Shown here piece by piece: positions 14,389-22,807 of a stretch of DNA of 24,029 bases. Source of the DNA: Psychrobacter sp. UBA3962 (lineage in GTDB: Bacteria; Pseudomonadota; Gammaproteobacteria; Pseudomonadales; Moraxellaceae); assembly GCF_002385225.1 (NCBI RefSeq), contig NZ_DGDC01000036.1, positions 1-24,029 of the forward strand, in the 5' to 3' direction. A program made the translations under genes and the position numbers. The notes under the pieces were generated by a model, which searched no databases, had not been told where the DNA came from, and worked only from the letters and a program-made list of their open reading frames with translations. How positions within the stretch are numbered: position 1 is the first letter of the stretch; each line of letters begins with the position of its first letter.

Positions 14389-15627
14389 ATGCCACTTGAT
14401 ATTAACGCCATTCGCCAACAGTTTCCTGCGCTCAATCAAAGCGTAGAAGGTAAAACACCTATCTTTTTTGATGGGCCAGGCGGGTCGCAAACCACCGAAA
14501 CCACCCTTAATGCAATACGTGATTATTTTGCGTTTTATAATGCCAACTTAGGCTCCAATTTCTTTTCTGGGGTTAAAACCACCGAAGTCATGCAGCAGGC
14601 TAGAGAGGCTGTGGCAGCGTTGGTGAATGCCCCCTCAGCCGATACTATTTCATTTGGTGGCTCAGCGACGATGCTGATGTTTAACTTTAGCCGTGCCATA
14701 GGACGTGACTGGCAGCCAGATGATGAAATTATCGTCACCGCCGCTGACCACTATTCTAATGTGTCTTCGTGGCAGCACATTGCCAAAGACAAAGGGGTAA
14801 CGGTACATCAGATAGCCGTTGATGAGACGACTTTTGAGATTGACTACGATGAGCTGGCCAGCAAAATTAATAACAACACTAAGTTGATTGCTTTTACTCA
14901 CGCCTCTAACACCCTAGGAAGTGTGCTCGATGCCAAGCGTATTGTTGAGATGGCAAAGTCAGTAGGGGCCTTAATCTTTATTGATGCGGTGCATTATGCC
15001 CCTCACTTTAGCCTTGATGTTCAACATTTAGATTGTGACTTTTTGGTATTGTCTGCTTATAAATTTACCGGACCTCATGTGGCGGCCATTTATGCCAAAA
15101 CTGAACATCTAGAGGGGTTAATCCCTTATAAAGTAGAGCCCGCGACTGAAGTTGCCCCGAACCGTTGGGAGCAGGGCACTCAGAACTTTGAAGGTCTAGC
15201 AGGTATGACCGCTGCCATTGAGTACTTGGCCTCTTTATCAGGTCAAGAGTCAGCAGATAACACTTTACGTAATCGTTTAGAGACTGCCTTTGATAATATC
15301 AAAGCTTATGAGCAAACCTTGTCTGCACATTTCTTAGATAAGTTAAAAGCGATCGAAGGGGTAACGCTCTATGGTAAAAAAAGCGTAGAAAGGCGTAGTC
15401 CAACCTTTGCCTTTAGACTGCCCAAAGGAACGCCTGCAGAGTTTGCAGACTTCTGTGCTAAGCGAGTCGTGGGGGTCGGTGCTGGTAACTTCTATGCGCA
15501 AGGCCTATGCGAACAGTTGAGTATTATGGAAGACGGTGGTGTGATCCGTGCCGGTTGTCTACACTACAATACCATCGAAGAAATAGACGTGTTATTTGAT
15601 TTGATAGATGAGTTTTTGAGTGCATAA
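14389..15627 (+). CDS. Class-V aminotransferase, cysteine desulfurase-like (VC1184/TIGR01976-type)
   Basis: A 412-residue PLP enzyme of fold type I. The PLP lysine is K225 in SAYKFTGPHVAAIY, with D199 and H202 in FIDAVHYAPH and H121 in TAADHYSNVSSW around the cofactor. The N-terminus (RQQFPAL then FFDGPGGSQT) is typical of the subfamily annotated as 'cysteine desulfurase-like, VC1184'. In SufS-type desulfurases a catalytic Cys lies in GHHCAxPL; the aligned stretch here is GNFYAQGL, so that Cys is replaced by Y369 and true desulfurase activity is unlikely. A TTG at 14383 extends the frame, but AAGGA sits six bases before the ATG at 14389. It follows the dioxygenase gene by 43 bp and ends at a perfect terminator, so the two form a two-gene unit. 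Confidence 0.88.
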   Translation: MPLDINAIRQQFPALNQSVEGKTPIFFDGPGGSQTTETTLNAIRDYFAFYNANLGSNFFSGVKTTEVMQQAREAVAALVNAPSADTISFGGSATMLMFNFSRAIGRDWQPDDEIIVTAADHYSNVSSWQHIAKDKGVTVHQIAVDETTFEIDYDELASKINNNTKLIAFTHASNTLGSVLDAKRIVEMAKSVGALIFIDAVHYAPHFSLDVQHLDCDFLVLSAYKFTGPHVAAIYAKTEHLEGLIPYKVEPATEVAPNRWEQGTQNFEGLAGMTAAIEYLASLSGQESADNTLRNRLETAFDNIKAYEQTLSAHFLDKLKAIEGVTLYGKKSVERRSPTFAFRLPKGTPAEFADFCAKRVVGVGAGNFYAQGLCEQLSIMEDGGVIRAGCLHYNTIEEIDVLFDLIDEFLSA

Positions 15628-15657
15628 AAAAAGCCCAACCAATTGGTTGGGCTTTTT
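15628..15657. terminator. Perfect palindromic bidirectional terminator
   Basis: A 30-bp perfect palindrome centred between 15642 and 15643 (arms A5-GCCCAACC-AA and its complement). It gives a GC-rich stem with T runs on both strands. It stands directly after the PLP-enzyme stop and 45 bp beyond the acnA stop, and serves both convergent units. Confidence 0.93.
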
Positions 15658-15702
15658 GCTGTTATAAAATTATGTACTATGAAATCATGAAAGTATCAGG
15701 CG

Positions 15703-18483
15703 TTAGGCCACATTTTCTGCGGCAAGCTGACGCAACACATAATGTAATACGCCGCCATGACGCACATACTCACGCTCTTTTGGCGTCTGTAGCATCACAT
15801 TCACCTCAAAGCTTTCTGTACTGCCATCAGCACGTGTGGCAGTAACTGTCGCAGTTTTGCTTTCGCCGTTTTCAAGCCCGGTGATGCTTAACACTTCTGA
15901 ACCGTCTAGATTATAGGTTTCTGCATTTTCGCCTTTTTTGAAGGTTAATGGCAGGACACCCATACCGACTAGGTTAGAACGGTGAATACGCTCAAATGAG
16001 CTGGTCAATACCGCTTTGACACCCAGTAGGATAGTACCTTTGGCTGCCCAGTCACGGCTTGAACCTGACCCATATTCTTCACCACCGAGTACCACCAAAG
16101 GACGCTGTTCTTGTTTGTACTTCATTGCAGCATCATAGATGGCCATTTCCTCACCATCCTGTAAGGTCGCTTTATCACCGCTGAAGTAATACGTATAGCC
16201 GCCTTCTTTGCCACCCATCATTTTGTTTTTGATACGGATGTTGGCAAAAGTACCCCTGGTCATGATTGCATCATTACCACGGCGTGAACCATAACTGTTA
16301 AAGTCTTCTTGCATCACTCCGCGTTCTTGCAAGTATTTACCCGCTGGTGAATCAGGAGCAATATTACCGGCAGGAGAGATGTGGTCGGTGGTAATTGAGT
16401 CACCAAATAAGCCTAAAATGCGAGCATTTTCAATATCTTTAATGCCTTCTGGCTCCATCGTCATGTCATCAAAGAAAGGTGGGTTTTTGATGTACGTTGA
16501 CGCTTCACTCCAGGGATAGAGTTGGCTATCTGCTGAGCTAATGGCATTCCAAGCTGCGCTACCGTCAAACACTTTACCGTAGTTTTTGCGGAACATATCG
16601 GCATCGATGTTATTGGCAATCAGCTCATTAATCTCTTCCGACGTAGGCCAGATGTCTTTTAAGAATACATCATTGCCTTCTGGGTCTTGGCCGATAGGAT
16701 CTTTAGTTAAGTCGATATTTACGGTACCGGCAAGGGCATAGGCCACGACTAGAGGTGGTGACGCTAAGTAGCTCGCTTTCACATGGGAGTGAATACGACC
16801 CTCGAAGTTACGGTTACCAGATAGTACCGCAGCGGCTACTAGGTCTTTTTCTTCAATGCCTTTTTGCACAGATTCTAATAAAGGACCTGAGTTACCAATA
16901 CAGGTGGTACACCCATAACCCACTAGATAGAAGCCAATTTTTTCAAGCTCGTCCATTAGTTGTGATTTTTCTAGATAATCAGTCACTACTTTAGAGCCCG
17001 GTGCCAATGAGGTTTTAACCCAAGGTTTGGCGGTTAAGCCTTTAGCAGCGGCTTTTTTGGCCACTAAGCCTGCACCAATCATAACCGCAGGGTTAGAGGT
17101 ATTGGTACAAGAAGTAATTGCAGCGATGACCACAGAACCATCATGCAGATCATGTTCTTGATCATTGATGCTAATCGTTGAGAATACGTCAGGTTTAGCA
17201 GACAAACGATCGGCTTGCTCTTGTTCCCCGCCTTCTTGATCAAAGCGTACTTTACCTTCTACTTCTGATTTACGGTCTTTGGTCATCGCATGTAGCGTTT
17301 CACCAAAACGTGTATGCATATCAGATAAATTAATACGCTGCTGTGGTAAGTTTGGACCGGCTAGAGCAGGCTGTACAGAGGATAAGTCTAAATGCAGATT
17401 GCTAGAATAGGTCGCAGCTGGGGTATTGCTATCGTGCCATAACCCTTGCGCTTTGGCGTATTTTTCAACCAACTCAATTTGAGCTTCATCACGGCCTGAC
17501 AGACGCAGATAATCAATTGCCATCTGGTCAATCGGGAAGATACCACAGGTTGCGCCATATTCAGGTGACATGTTGGCAATCGTTGCACGATCCGCCAATG
17601 GCATATTGTGTAGACCTTCACCATAGAACTCAACGAACTTACCGACCACACCGTGAGCACGTAGCATTTCAACCACACGTAATACTAGGTCAGTTGCGGT
17701 CACACCTTCTTGTAGCTTACCTGTCATTTCAAAACCAACAACTTGTGGGATAAGCATTGATGAAGGCTGGCCTAGCATAGCAGCTTCGGCTTCAATACCG
17801 CCCACACCCCAACCTAAGACACCAATACCATTAATCATGGTGGTGTGGCTGTCAGTACCGAACACGGTATCGGGATAAGCGGTCCATTCGCCATTTTGCT
17901 CACTGGCCATGACCACACGCGCCAAATACTCTAAGTTAACTTGGTGCACGATACCTGTAGCTGGCGGTACTACTACGAAGTTTTTAAATGCGTTTTTACC
18001 CCAGTGCAAGAACTCATAACGCTCGTTATTGCGCTTAAATTCGATTTTTTCGTTTAAGTCTAAAGAGTCTTCACGACCATAGACATCAACCTGTACCGAA
18101 TGGTCGACCACTAGTTCACTGGGAATAAACGGGTTAATTTGTTCCGCTTTACCACCCAGTTTGACTACCGCATCGCGCATAGCGGCCAGGTCGACAACAG
18201 AGGGCACACCTGTGAAGTCTTGTAGTACCACACGGGCTGGCATAAACGCAATCTCTTTTGACGCTTCGGCACCGGCATCCCAGTTGGCTACGGCTTCAAT
18301 GTGATTTTCACCGACAGATTGTCCGCCGTCTTCATTGCGCAGTAAGTTTTCTAGCACAATTTTCATGCTGTAAGGTAGGGTATTGATATTGGGGTATTTT
18401 TCAGCAAGTTTGGGGAGGCTGTAATAGGCATGGTCTTTGCCTGCGACCGTTAACTTGTCTTTTACATTGAATATATCACTCAT
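15703..18483 (-). CDS. acnA: Aconitate hydratase AcnA
   Basis: The citrate cycle enzyme that interconverts citrate and isocitrate through a [4Fe-4S] cluster; proteins of the AcnA/IRP1 type can also bind mRNA when the cluster is lost. It has 926 residues. The cluster cysteines are C459 (ITSCTNTSNP), C525 and C528 (GYGCTTCIGNSGP). Other signatures are VFGTDSHTTMINGIGVLGWGVGGIEAE (208-234) and, in the C-terminal swivel domain, GSRRGN and EEYGSGSSRDWAAKG. It is about 35 residues longer than E. coli AcnA, mostly from a charged, Glu/Lys/Gln-rich insert at about 400-435, before the first Cys. The ATG has AGGAAG five bases upstream. It is a single gene with a 657-bp upstream region and shares the palindromic terminator at 15628-15657. 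Confidence 0.97.
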   Translation of the reverse strand: MSDIFNVKDKLTVAGKDHAYYSLPKLAEKYPNINTLPYSMKIVLENLLRNEDGGQSVGENHIEAVANWDAGAEASKEIAFMPARVVLQDFTGVPSVVDLAAMRDAVVKLGGKAEQINPFIPSELVVDHSVQVDVYGREDSLDLNEKIEFKRNNERYEFLHWGKNAFKNFVVVPPATGIVHQVNLEYLARVVMASEQNGEWTAYPDTVFGTDSHTTMINGIGVLGWGVGGIEAEAAMLGQPSSMLIPQVVGFEMTGKLQEGVTATDLVLRVVEMLRAHGVVGKFVEFYGEGLHNMPLADRATIANMSPEYGATCGIFPIDQMAIDYLRLSGRDEAQIELVEKYAKAQGLWHDSNTPAATYSSNLHLDLSSVQPALAGPNLPQQRINLSDMHTRFGETLHAMTKDRKSEVEGKVRFDQEGGEQEQADRLSAKPDVFSTISINDQEHDLHDGSVVIAAITSCTNTSNPAVMIGAGLVAKKAAAKGLTAKPWVKTSLAPGSKVVTDYLEKSQLMDELEKIGFYLVGYGCTTCIGNSGPLLESVQKGIEEKDLVAAAVLSGNRNFEGRIHSHVKASYLASPPLVVAYALAGTVNIDLTKDPIGQDPEGNDVFLKDIWPTSEEINELIANNIDADMFRKNYGKVFDGSAAWNAISSADSQLYPWSEASTYIKNPPFFDDMTMEPEGIKDIENARILGLFGDSITTDHISPAGNIAPDSPAGKYLQERGVMQEDFNSYGSRRGNDAIMTRGTFANIRIKNKMMGGKEGGYTYYFSGDKATLQDGEEMAIYDAAMKYKQEQRPLVVLGGEEYGSGSSRDWAAKGTILLGVKAVLTSSFERIHRSNLVGMGVLPLTFKKGENAETYNLDGSEVLSITGLENGESKTATVTATRADGSTESFEVNVMLQTPKEREYVRHGGVLHYVLRQLAAENVA

Positions 18484-19140
18484 AGTGGCTTCCTTTTCTA
18501 TTTATTAACTTATTTTTTATAAAAGTTATTATTGATTGAGGGGGCTAATAATGTATTCACTAAACAAGGTCTCATTGGCTACAGAGAGCACTTATTAGGG
18601 AATAATTTGAGCTGTTGTTAGAAGAGATATCCCCAAGTGGCTTATTAGCACGACCGTAGGGATAAGATGACAAACGTCCTTGGTTTTTTGTCATTGTTAC
18701 TACCATAACAAAGATTGTGGTATTTATTAAGGTTTGGACGTAGTTGCCTCGTGTGAAAATCGTAACAGAAAATGGTGAACTGCCTGCTATGTTGCTTGTT
18801 AGAGGCTATTGGGTGGCCAGAATGGTGGGTGTCTAATTAATAGGCCGTTTAGGTAAATAGTAAATAAAGTCACTCTAAAGATATTCATATTAAAAACAGT
18901 GATTGTCAGTACTAATTAGCCTTTATATTAAACTTTAAATTTGAGGTAAAAAAAGGCCACCGAAAATTGGTGGCCTTTGTTATTATTAATTTATGGCTTC
19001 TTTTAACTTAGTGGTTTAACATAATCACTATTAGGCGTAATTGGACTTTCTCAGTATTTCGAAAAACTTAACAACGCTGTTTTTAAAACGTCTGATAGCA
19101 GAAGTTAATCCTTTCTGCTTAAACCCTCATTATAATATTT
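18484..19140. other. Intergenic region upstream of acnA
   Basis: A 657-bp AT-rich stretch without a credible ORF. It should contain the acnA promoter on the minus strand, but no clear -35/-10 pair was found. It also contains the hairpin at 18948-18978, which fits a terminator for the genes to the right. Nothing else is recognised. Confidence 0.4.
18948..18978 (-). terminator. Terminator for the minus-strand accessory run
   Basis: A perfect 10-bp stem AAAGGCCACC/GGTGGCCTTT (18952-18961 with 18969-18978) with a 7-base loop. On the minus strand seven T follow. It lies about 160 bp past the stop of the adhesin-E-like gene. The plus-strand tail (TTTGTTATT) is weaker. Confidence 0.8.
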
Positions 19141-19521
19141 TTAGTGGGAACACAAATAGTTGGCTATTTCTTCACCAGTTGTGTCTGGATAAGCTATTAT
19201 CCATTTAGAAGGGCTATCAATGCTGAAAGCTACTTCATCATTAAGCCTAAATATTATTGACAATGATCTAAGTCGCATAGGTTGGCTCTTACAATCAATC
19301 TGATCTAATTGCACCGTTGAGTCGTACTTTATATCAGATGATGTCTGAACATCATGGTAAGCTCGCTTGAAAAATGCCTGTTTATAACTTCCAGAACTTA
19401 TTATTGAGTCTTTATCAATATAGAATATTGTATTCTTGCTTTGTGCAACTTGCACCCAATTAGATGCAGTGGCTGTTACTGAAATAAAACCTTTTACCGC
19501 TAGCATTGCCAACCTTTTCAC
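19141..19521 (-). CDS. Surface-adhesin E-like exported protein
   Basis: A 126-residue small exported protein that looks like the adhesin E (Haemophilus protein E) family: NWVQVAQ at the mature start, then FYIDKDSI, a central KYDSTVQLDQIDCKSQPMRLRSLSIIF, a W near SKWIIAYPDT, and a final EEIANYLC. The two cysteines (in QIDCKS and NYLC) are placed as in the family, where they form a disulfide. The signal peptide is short and not very hydrophobic (MKRLAMLAVKGFISVTATAS). A GTG at 19530 opens the frame but overlaps its own Shine-Dalgarno; the GTG at 19521 has AGGGG eight bases upstream and gives a typical MKR start. It lies 108 bp after the cyclophilin-like lipoprotein gene on the same strand. Its function as an adhesin is not shown by the sequence. 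Confidence 0.72.
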   Translation of the reverse strand: MKRLAMLAVKGFISVTATASNWVQVAQSKNTIFYIDKDSIISSGSYKQAFFKRAYHDVQTSSDIKYDSTVQLDQIDCKSQPMRLRSLSIIFRLNDEVAFSIDSPSKWIIAYPDTTGEEIANYLCSH

Positions 19522-19629
19522 ACTAAACACCCCTAATACAATTTTTTCTTGATTATAGCGGCAGTACAGCTAATCAAATAATGCTTTCGAGCGTGACTCT
19601 TATTGGAAGAGTGTAGGTATCAATTAAAG

Positions 19630-20151
19630 TCAGTTAAGACTAAATTCAACTTGCACATTATCTTGTCCAAGCCTATCAGCTAACTTATCAGGTTGATTCA
19701 CTTTACCAATGCGTGTATAGGAATATGATGAAGAGAAATTCTTATAAAACACCACTAACGTTGATGAGCCATATAACATGATGTCACCATTATAAATGGT
19801 ATTGGCACGACTGGCATTCGTTGGCAATGCATTTGGTAACTGAGCGTACTTTTCGTTACTGTGCAAATCTTCCATATTTAATGTTAAGGGCAATTGTGCT
19901 GCAAACGCATGCGCAGTCGCATTGTCCTCAAAAGTTACTTCAAAACGATGTCCATCAACTGTCATCCACATATTCATCTGCTTCTTTTCTAATATCGGCT
20001 GCTCTGTACTATTGTGGCTTGTATTTTGTGTCAAACTTTCATGCCCAATGGGTGAGTCTGGTGTACGATTTTGATTATCAGCACAAGCGCTTAAGGCTGA
20101 CATAACACCAAGTATCATTATAATAACAATCATATGGATCTTCACATTCAT
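19630..20151 (-). CDS. Lipoprotein with cyclophilin-like fold domain
   Basis: A 173-residue protein with a lipoprotein signal peptide (hydrophobic 5-20, lipobox LSAC, C23 lipidated), then a Thr/Ser/Asn/Gln-rich linker to about residue 57. The C-terminal domain (about 60-173) matches the small 'cyclophilin-like fold' family (PF18050-type): MTVDGHRFEVTFEDNATAHAFAAQLPLTLNM, NEKYAQLPNALPTNA, GDIMLYGSSTLVVFYKNF and YSYTRIGKV. Members resemble cyclophilin but lack proven prolyl isomerase activity. It follows the MFS gene with a 13-bp gap, and its Shine-Dalgarno AGAGGA overlaps the MFS stop codon, so translation is probably coupled. The partnership with an exporter and an exported hydrolase suggests an envelope function that remains unknown. 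Confidence 0.82.
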   Translation of the reverse strand: MNVKIHMIVIIMILGVMSALSACADNQNRTPDSPIGHESLTQNTSHNSTEQPILEKKQMNMWMTVDGHRFEVTFEDNATAHAFAAQLPLTLNMEDLHSNEKYAQLPNALPTNASRANTIYNGDIMLYGSSTLVVFYKNFSSSYSYTRIGKVNQPDKLADRLGQDNVQVEFSLN

Positions 20152-20164
20152 CTGTCAAAATCCT

Positions 20165-21355
20165 CTAAAGTAGTTGCTTTTTGGCCAATCGCGAGGTTAA
20201 AAACGCAGAAATCATTAAAATAATAGCACTCGCTATAAACGTTACTTGATAACCCTTATGATCAAATAAGACCCCGCCCAATGTTGAACCCACCGCAATA
20301 GCAAGTTGAATGACAGCCACCATCAATCCGCCACCAGCTTCAGCATTTTCTGGAAGCGTTCGAGCAAGCCAGCTCCACCAACCTACGGGGGCCGCTGTGC
20401 CTAAAAGTCCCCAGATGCCAAATAGTACAGACACAATCATGAGTGATGTTCCAAATAATGTGAACATCACTGCAATAGCTGCCATGATAATTGGAATAAT
20501 AATTAAGGTTGCGTAAAAACGGCGATCTAGAAATATAGTAATGACACAGGTTCCAATAAAACCCATCGCCCCAATACCAAGTAAAATCAGAGATAGAGTA
20601 GAAGTATCAACTTGGGTAATGGTCTCTAAGAAAGGTCTTACATAGGTATAAAGTGAGAATTGCCCCATAAAAAACAAACTGACTGCGAGCATGCCAATCG
20701 TCACTATAGGATTACGTAATAAGCCCAAAATAGTAGGTTGCTTTGCTGAGTGATCGATCGTAACTTGCAGGGAGGGTAAACTAATCCACTGCCAAAAAAG
20801 CGCCAGTATAGCGATAGGAACCAGACAAAGAAACGCACCACGCCAACCAATGACTGAGCCGAGATAACTGCCCATAGGGGCTGCAATAACCATTGCCAGT
20901 GCGTTACCGCTGTTAAAAATTGCCATTGCTCGGGGTACATCTGAGCTTGGTACTAAGCGCATAGCCGTCGCCGCTGACATTGACCAGAAGCCACCGATCA
21001 CTATACCAATTAACGCTCGACCTACCATATAAACCGTATAATTCTGTGCCAACGCAATAATGACACCTGATACAGCCATCATTGCAGTTAAAAGCAACAA
21101 TAGTGTTTTACGATTCATGCTTCTTGCTATACGAGAGATCGTCAAACTTGTGATAACTGCAAAAGCACCTGAAATGGCAATACCTTGACCCACCATGCCT
21201 TCACTGATGTTGAGATCTGCTGTAATCGGAGTTAACAAACTTACCGGCATAAACTCTGAAGCAATTAAAGTAAAAACGCACAGTGTCATGGCGAAAACCC
21301 CGCTCCAGTAAGCAGGCTGCTCTTCAATTACTTCACTTTCTTTGGTGTTTAACAT
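20165..21355 (-). CDS. MFS exporter, NepI/AraJ-type
   Basis: A 396-residue major facilitator superfamily transporter with 12 predicted helices. The sequence follows E. coli NepI (purine ribonucleoside exporter) in many blocks: EFMPVSLLTPITADLNISEGMVGQ near the N-terminus, GRALIGIVIGGFWSMSAATAMRLVP around helix 4, GSYLGSVIGWRGAFL, and VGWWSWLARTLPENAEAGGGLMVAVIQLA near helix 10. The substrate is not certain; drug or sugar efflux is also possible. The frame can be extended to 21454, but that extension runs through the terminator at 21439-21467 and has no sensible signal, so the ATG at 21355 (MLNTKES) is chosen; its Shine-Dalgarno is weak (ATAGG). It is coupled to the downstream lipoprotein gene. 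Confidence 0.88.
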   Translation of the reverse strand: MLNTKESEVIEEQPAYWSGVFAMTLCVFTLIASEFMPVSLLTPITADLNISEGMVGQGIAISGAFAVITSLTISRIARSMNRKTLLLLLTAMMAVSGVIIALAQNYTVYMVGRALIGIVIGGFWSMSAATAMRLVPSSDVPRAMAIFNSGNALAMVIAAPMGSYLGSVIGWRGAFLCLVPIAILALFWQWISLPSLQVTIDHSAKQPTILGLLRNPIVTIGMLAVSLFFMGQFSLYTYVRPFLETITQVDTSTLSLILLGIGAMGFIGTCVITIFLDRRFYATLIIIPIIMAAIAVMFTLFGTSLMIVSVLFGIWGLLGTAAPVGWWSWLARTLPENAEAGGGLMVAVIQLAIAVGSTLGGVLFDHKGYQVTFIASAIILMISAFLTSRLAKKQLL

Positions 21356-21438
21356 ACCTATTCTCGATATTAATATATTTAAAACGTCAGTTTTTAAAGT
21401 GATAGAGCGGGCTAAAGAAGTCCCCCTAAACATAAATG

Positions 21439-21467
21439 AACAACCGGCCATCACTTAGCCGGTTGTT
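21439..21467 (-). terminator. Terminator after the alpha/beta hydrolase gene
   Basis: A perfect 10-bp stem AACAACCGGC/GCCGGTTGTT (21439-21448 with 21458-21467) with a 9-base loop, 27 bp past the hydrolase stop. The minus-strand T tract is short and broken, so it may act only as a partial terminator, letting some transcripts reach the MFS gene. Confidence 0.6.
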
Positions 21468-21493
21468 GTTATGCTTCATTAGTTGCTCTACTT

Positions 21494-22612
21494 TTATTTC
21501 AGATTTGTGCGAAAAAATTCTGTTAATTTGTCAAAAGGAATTTTATCTATGCGATCGTACAAATCGACATGGTTAGTATTAGGCAGGATGAGTAGTTCTT
21601 TGGGTTCTTTGGCTTTTTGATAAGCAGTTTCGCTGAAATATCGAGAGTGTGCGTTTTCACCAGCAATAATTAAAATGGGACGCGGAGATATCTCATCAAT
21701 ATAGCTCAGCAGTGGCATATTCATAAATGACAAGGGCATCGTAGCCGTCCATGCTCCGCTTGAGTTCACTGAATTTTTATGGAAACCTCTATCTGTCCGG
21801 TAGTAATCGAAAAATTCTTTTTGTACAGGGTTCGGGTTATTGTCCAAGGTTTCGGGCAAAATTCGATCCGCCGTGGTCACTTTGCCATTATCGTCTACAT
21901 TGAGGTCATGATTGGCCGTTGCAGGTTTTCCTTTCTCTGCATCTACCCAGCGTTGTTGATTAAGGTGTTTTAACACGGCTTGACGATCGTTAGCGTCATA
22001 GCGATCAGTGCCATTACCTACGCCATGTCCCATTGCACGGCTCATATCGTACATGCTGGTCGTGGCGACCGCTTTAATACGTGTATCCATCGCAGCCGCA
22101 TTCAGACCCATGCCACCCCAGCCGCAAATACCAATAACGCCAATCCGATCTCTATCGACTTCAGGACGTAACCCTAAGTAATCTATCGCTGCACTAAAGT
22201 CTTCAGTATTGATATCTGGAGAGGCTACATTTCTAGGTTGACCGCTGCTTTCACCTGTATACGAAGGGTCGAAGGCGATAGTAACAAAACCCTGCTCTGC
22301 CATTTTCTGGGCATATAGTCCTGATGCTTGTTCTTTCACAGCACCAAAAGGCCCACTAACAGCCAATGCCGCCAGCTTTTTGCCCTTATAAGTTTTTGGT
22401 ATATAAAGATCTGCTGCGAGAGTGAGGCCATAACGGTTTTTGAACGTTACCTTTTGATGGGTGACGCTGTCACTTTTAGCAAAGGTTTTATCCCATTTTT
22501 GTGTAAGGGGTAGGATGGATGTGTTTGCCTGTGCCATATGATTCGCTCCAAAGAGGGTTGAACTGACAAGTAATCCTAAGCTAAGCTTTTTTATTATTGA
22601 TAATGCAGTCAT
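21494..22612 (-). CDS. Exported alpha/beta hydrolase with Cys nucleophile
   Basis: A 372-residue protein with a Sec signal peptide (hydrophobic about 9-22, cleavage likely after AQA at 29). An alpha/beta hydrolase fold follows. The nucleophile elbow is GICGWGG with C163 in place of Ser. The acid may be E319 in LIIAGENAHS, and the histidine is H348 in NTNHVDLYD. The oxyanion side is VSGPFGAVKEQ, and DPSYTGESSG resembles the family of dienelactone-hydrolase-like or YcjY-type enzymes that often carry Cys. A Cys-His-acid triad is used by dienelactone hydrolase, so lactone or ester substrates are possible; none is established. It is divergent from the LysR gene (195 bp between starts), its likely regulator, and is followed by a hairpin and then the MFS gene. 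Confidence 0.85.
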   Translation of the reverse strand: MTALSIIKKLSLGLLVSSTLFGANHMAQANTSILPLTQKWDKTFAKSDSVTHQKVTFKNRYGLTLAADLYIPKTYKGKKLAALAVSGPFGAVKEQASGLYAQKMAEQGFVTIAFDPSYTGESSGQPRNVASPDINTEDFSAAIDYLGLRPEVDRDRIGVIGICGWGGMGLNAAAMDTRIKAVATTSMYDMSRAMGHGVGNGTDRYDANDRQAVLKHLNQQRWVDAEKGKPATANHDLNVDDNGKVTTADRILPETLDNNPNPVQKEFFDYYRTDRGFHKNSVNSSGAWTATMPLSFMNMPLLSYIDEISPRPILIIAGENAHSRYFSETAYQKAKEPKELLILPNTNHVDLYDRIDKIPFDKLTEFFRTNLK

Positions 22613-22807
22613 TGGTTATCCTTTGTAATGACAGACAATAACGTATCTGATGATTACTTATATTGTGTTTGCAGAAATAGTAGTGTTATAAACCAAGCAA
22701 AGCTTTTTGTAATCTATTCTTTGTGGTTATGAGATTATCTTATACTGCTACAATTCCAGTGATAATACCTATTTTTTAGCTTTTATTTATTCACTCAGGT
22801 TCTAAAT

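Noticed and set aside
15628..15657. 30-bp perfect palindrome as an operator or recombination site
   Set aside because: Position between two convergent stop codons, GC-rich core and T runs on both sides explain it fully as a bidirectional terminator.
21356..21454. 33-residue N-terminal extension of the MFS protein
   Set aside because: It runs through the hydrolase terminator hairpin and lacks a ribosome-binding site. The ATG at 21355 matches the usual N-terminus of NepI-like proteins.
22613..22807. LysR operator (T-N11-A) between the hydrolase and regulator genes
   Set aside because: An operator is expected here, but no symmetric pair stood out above the AT-rich background, so none is reported.
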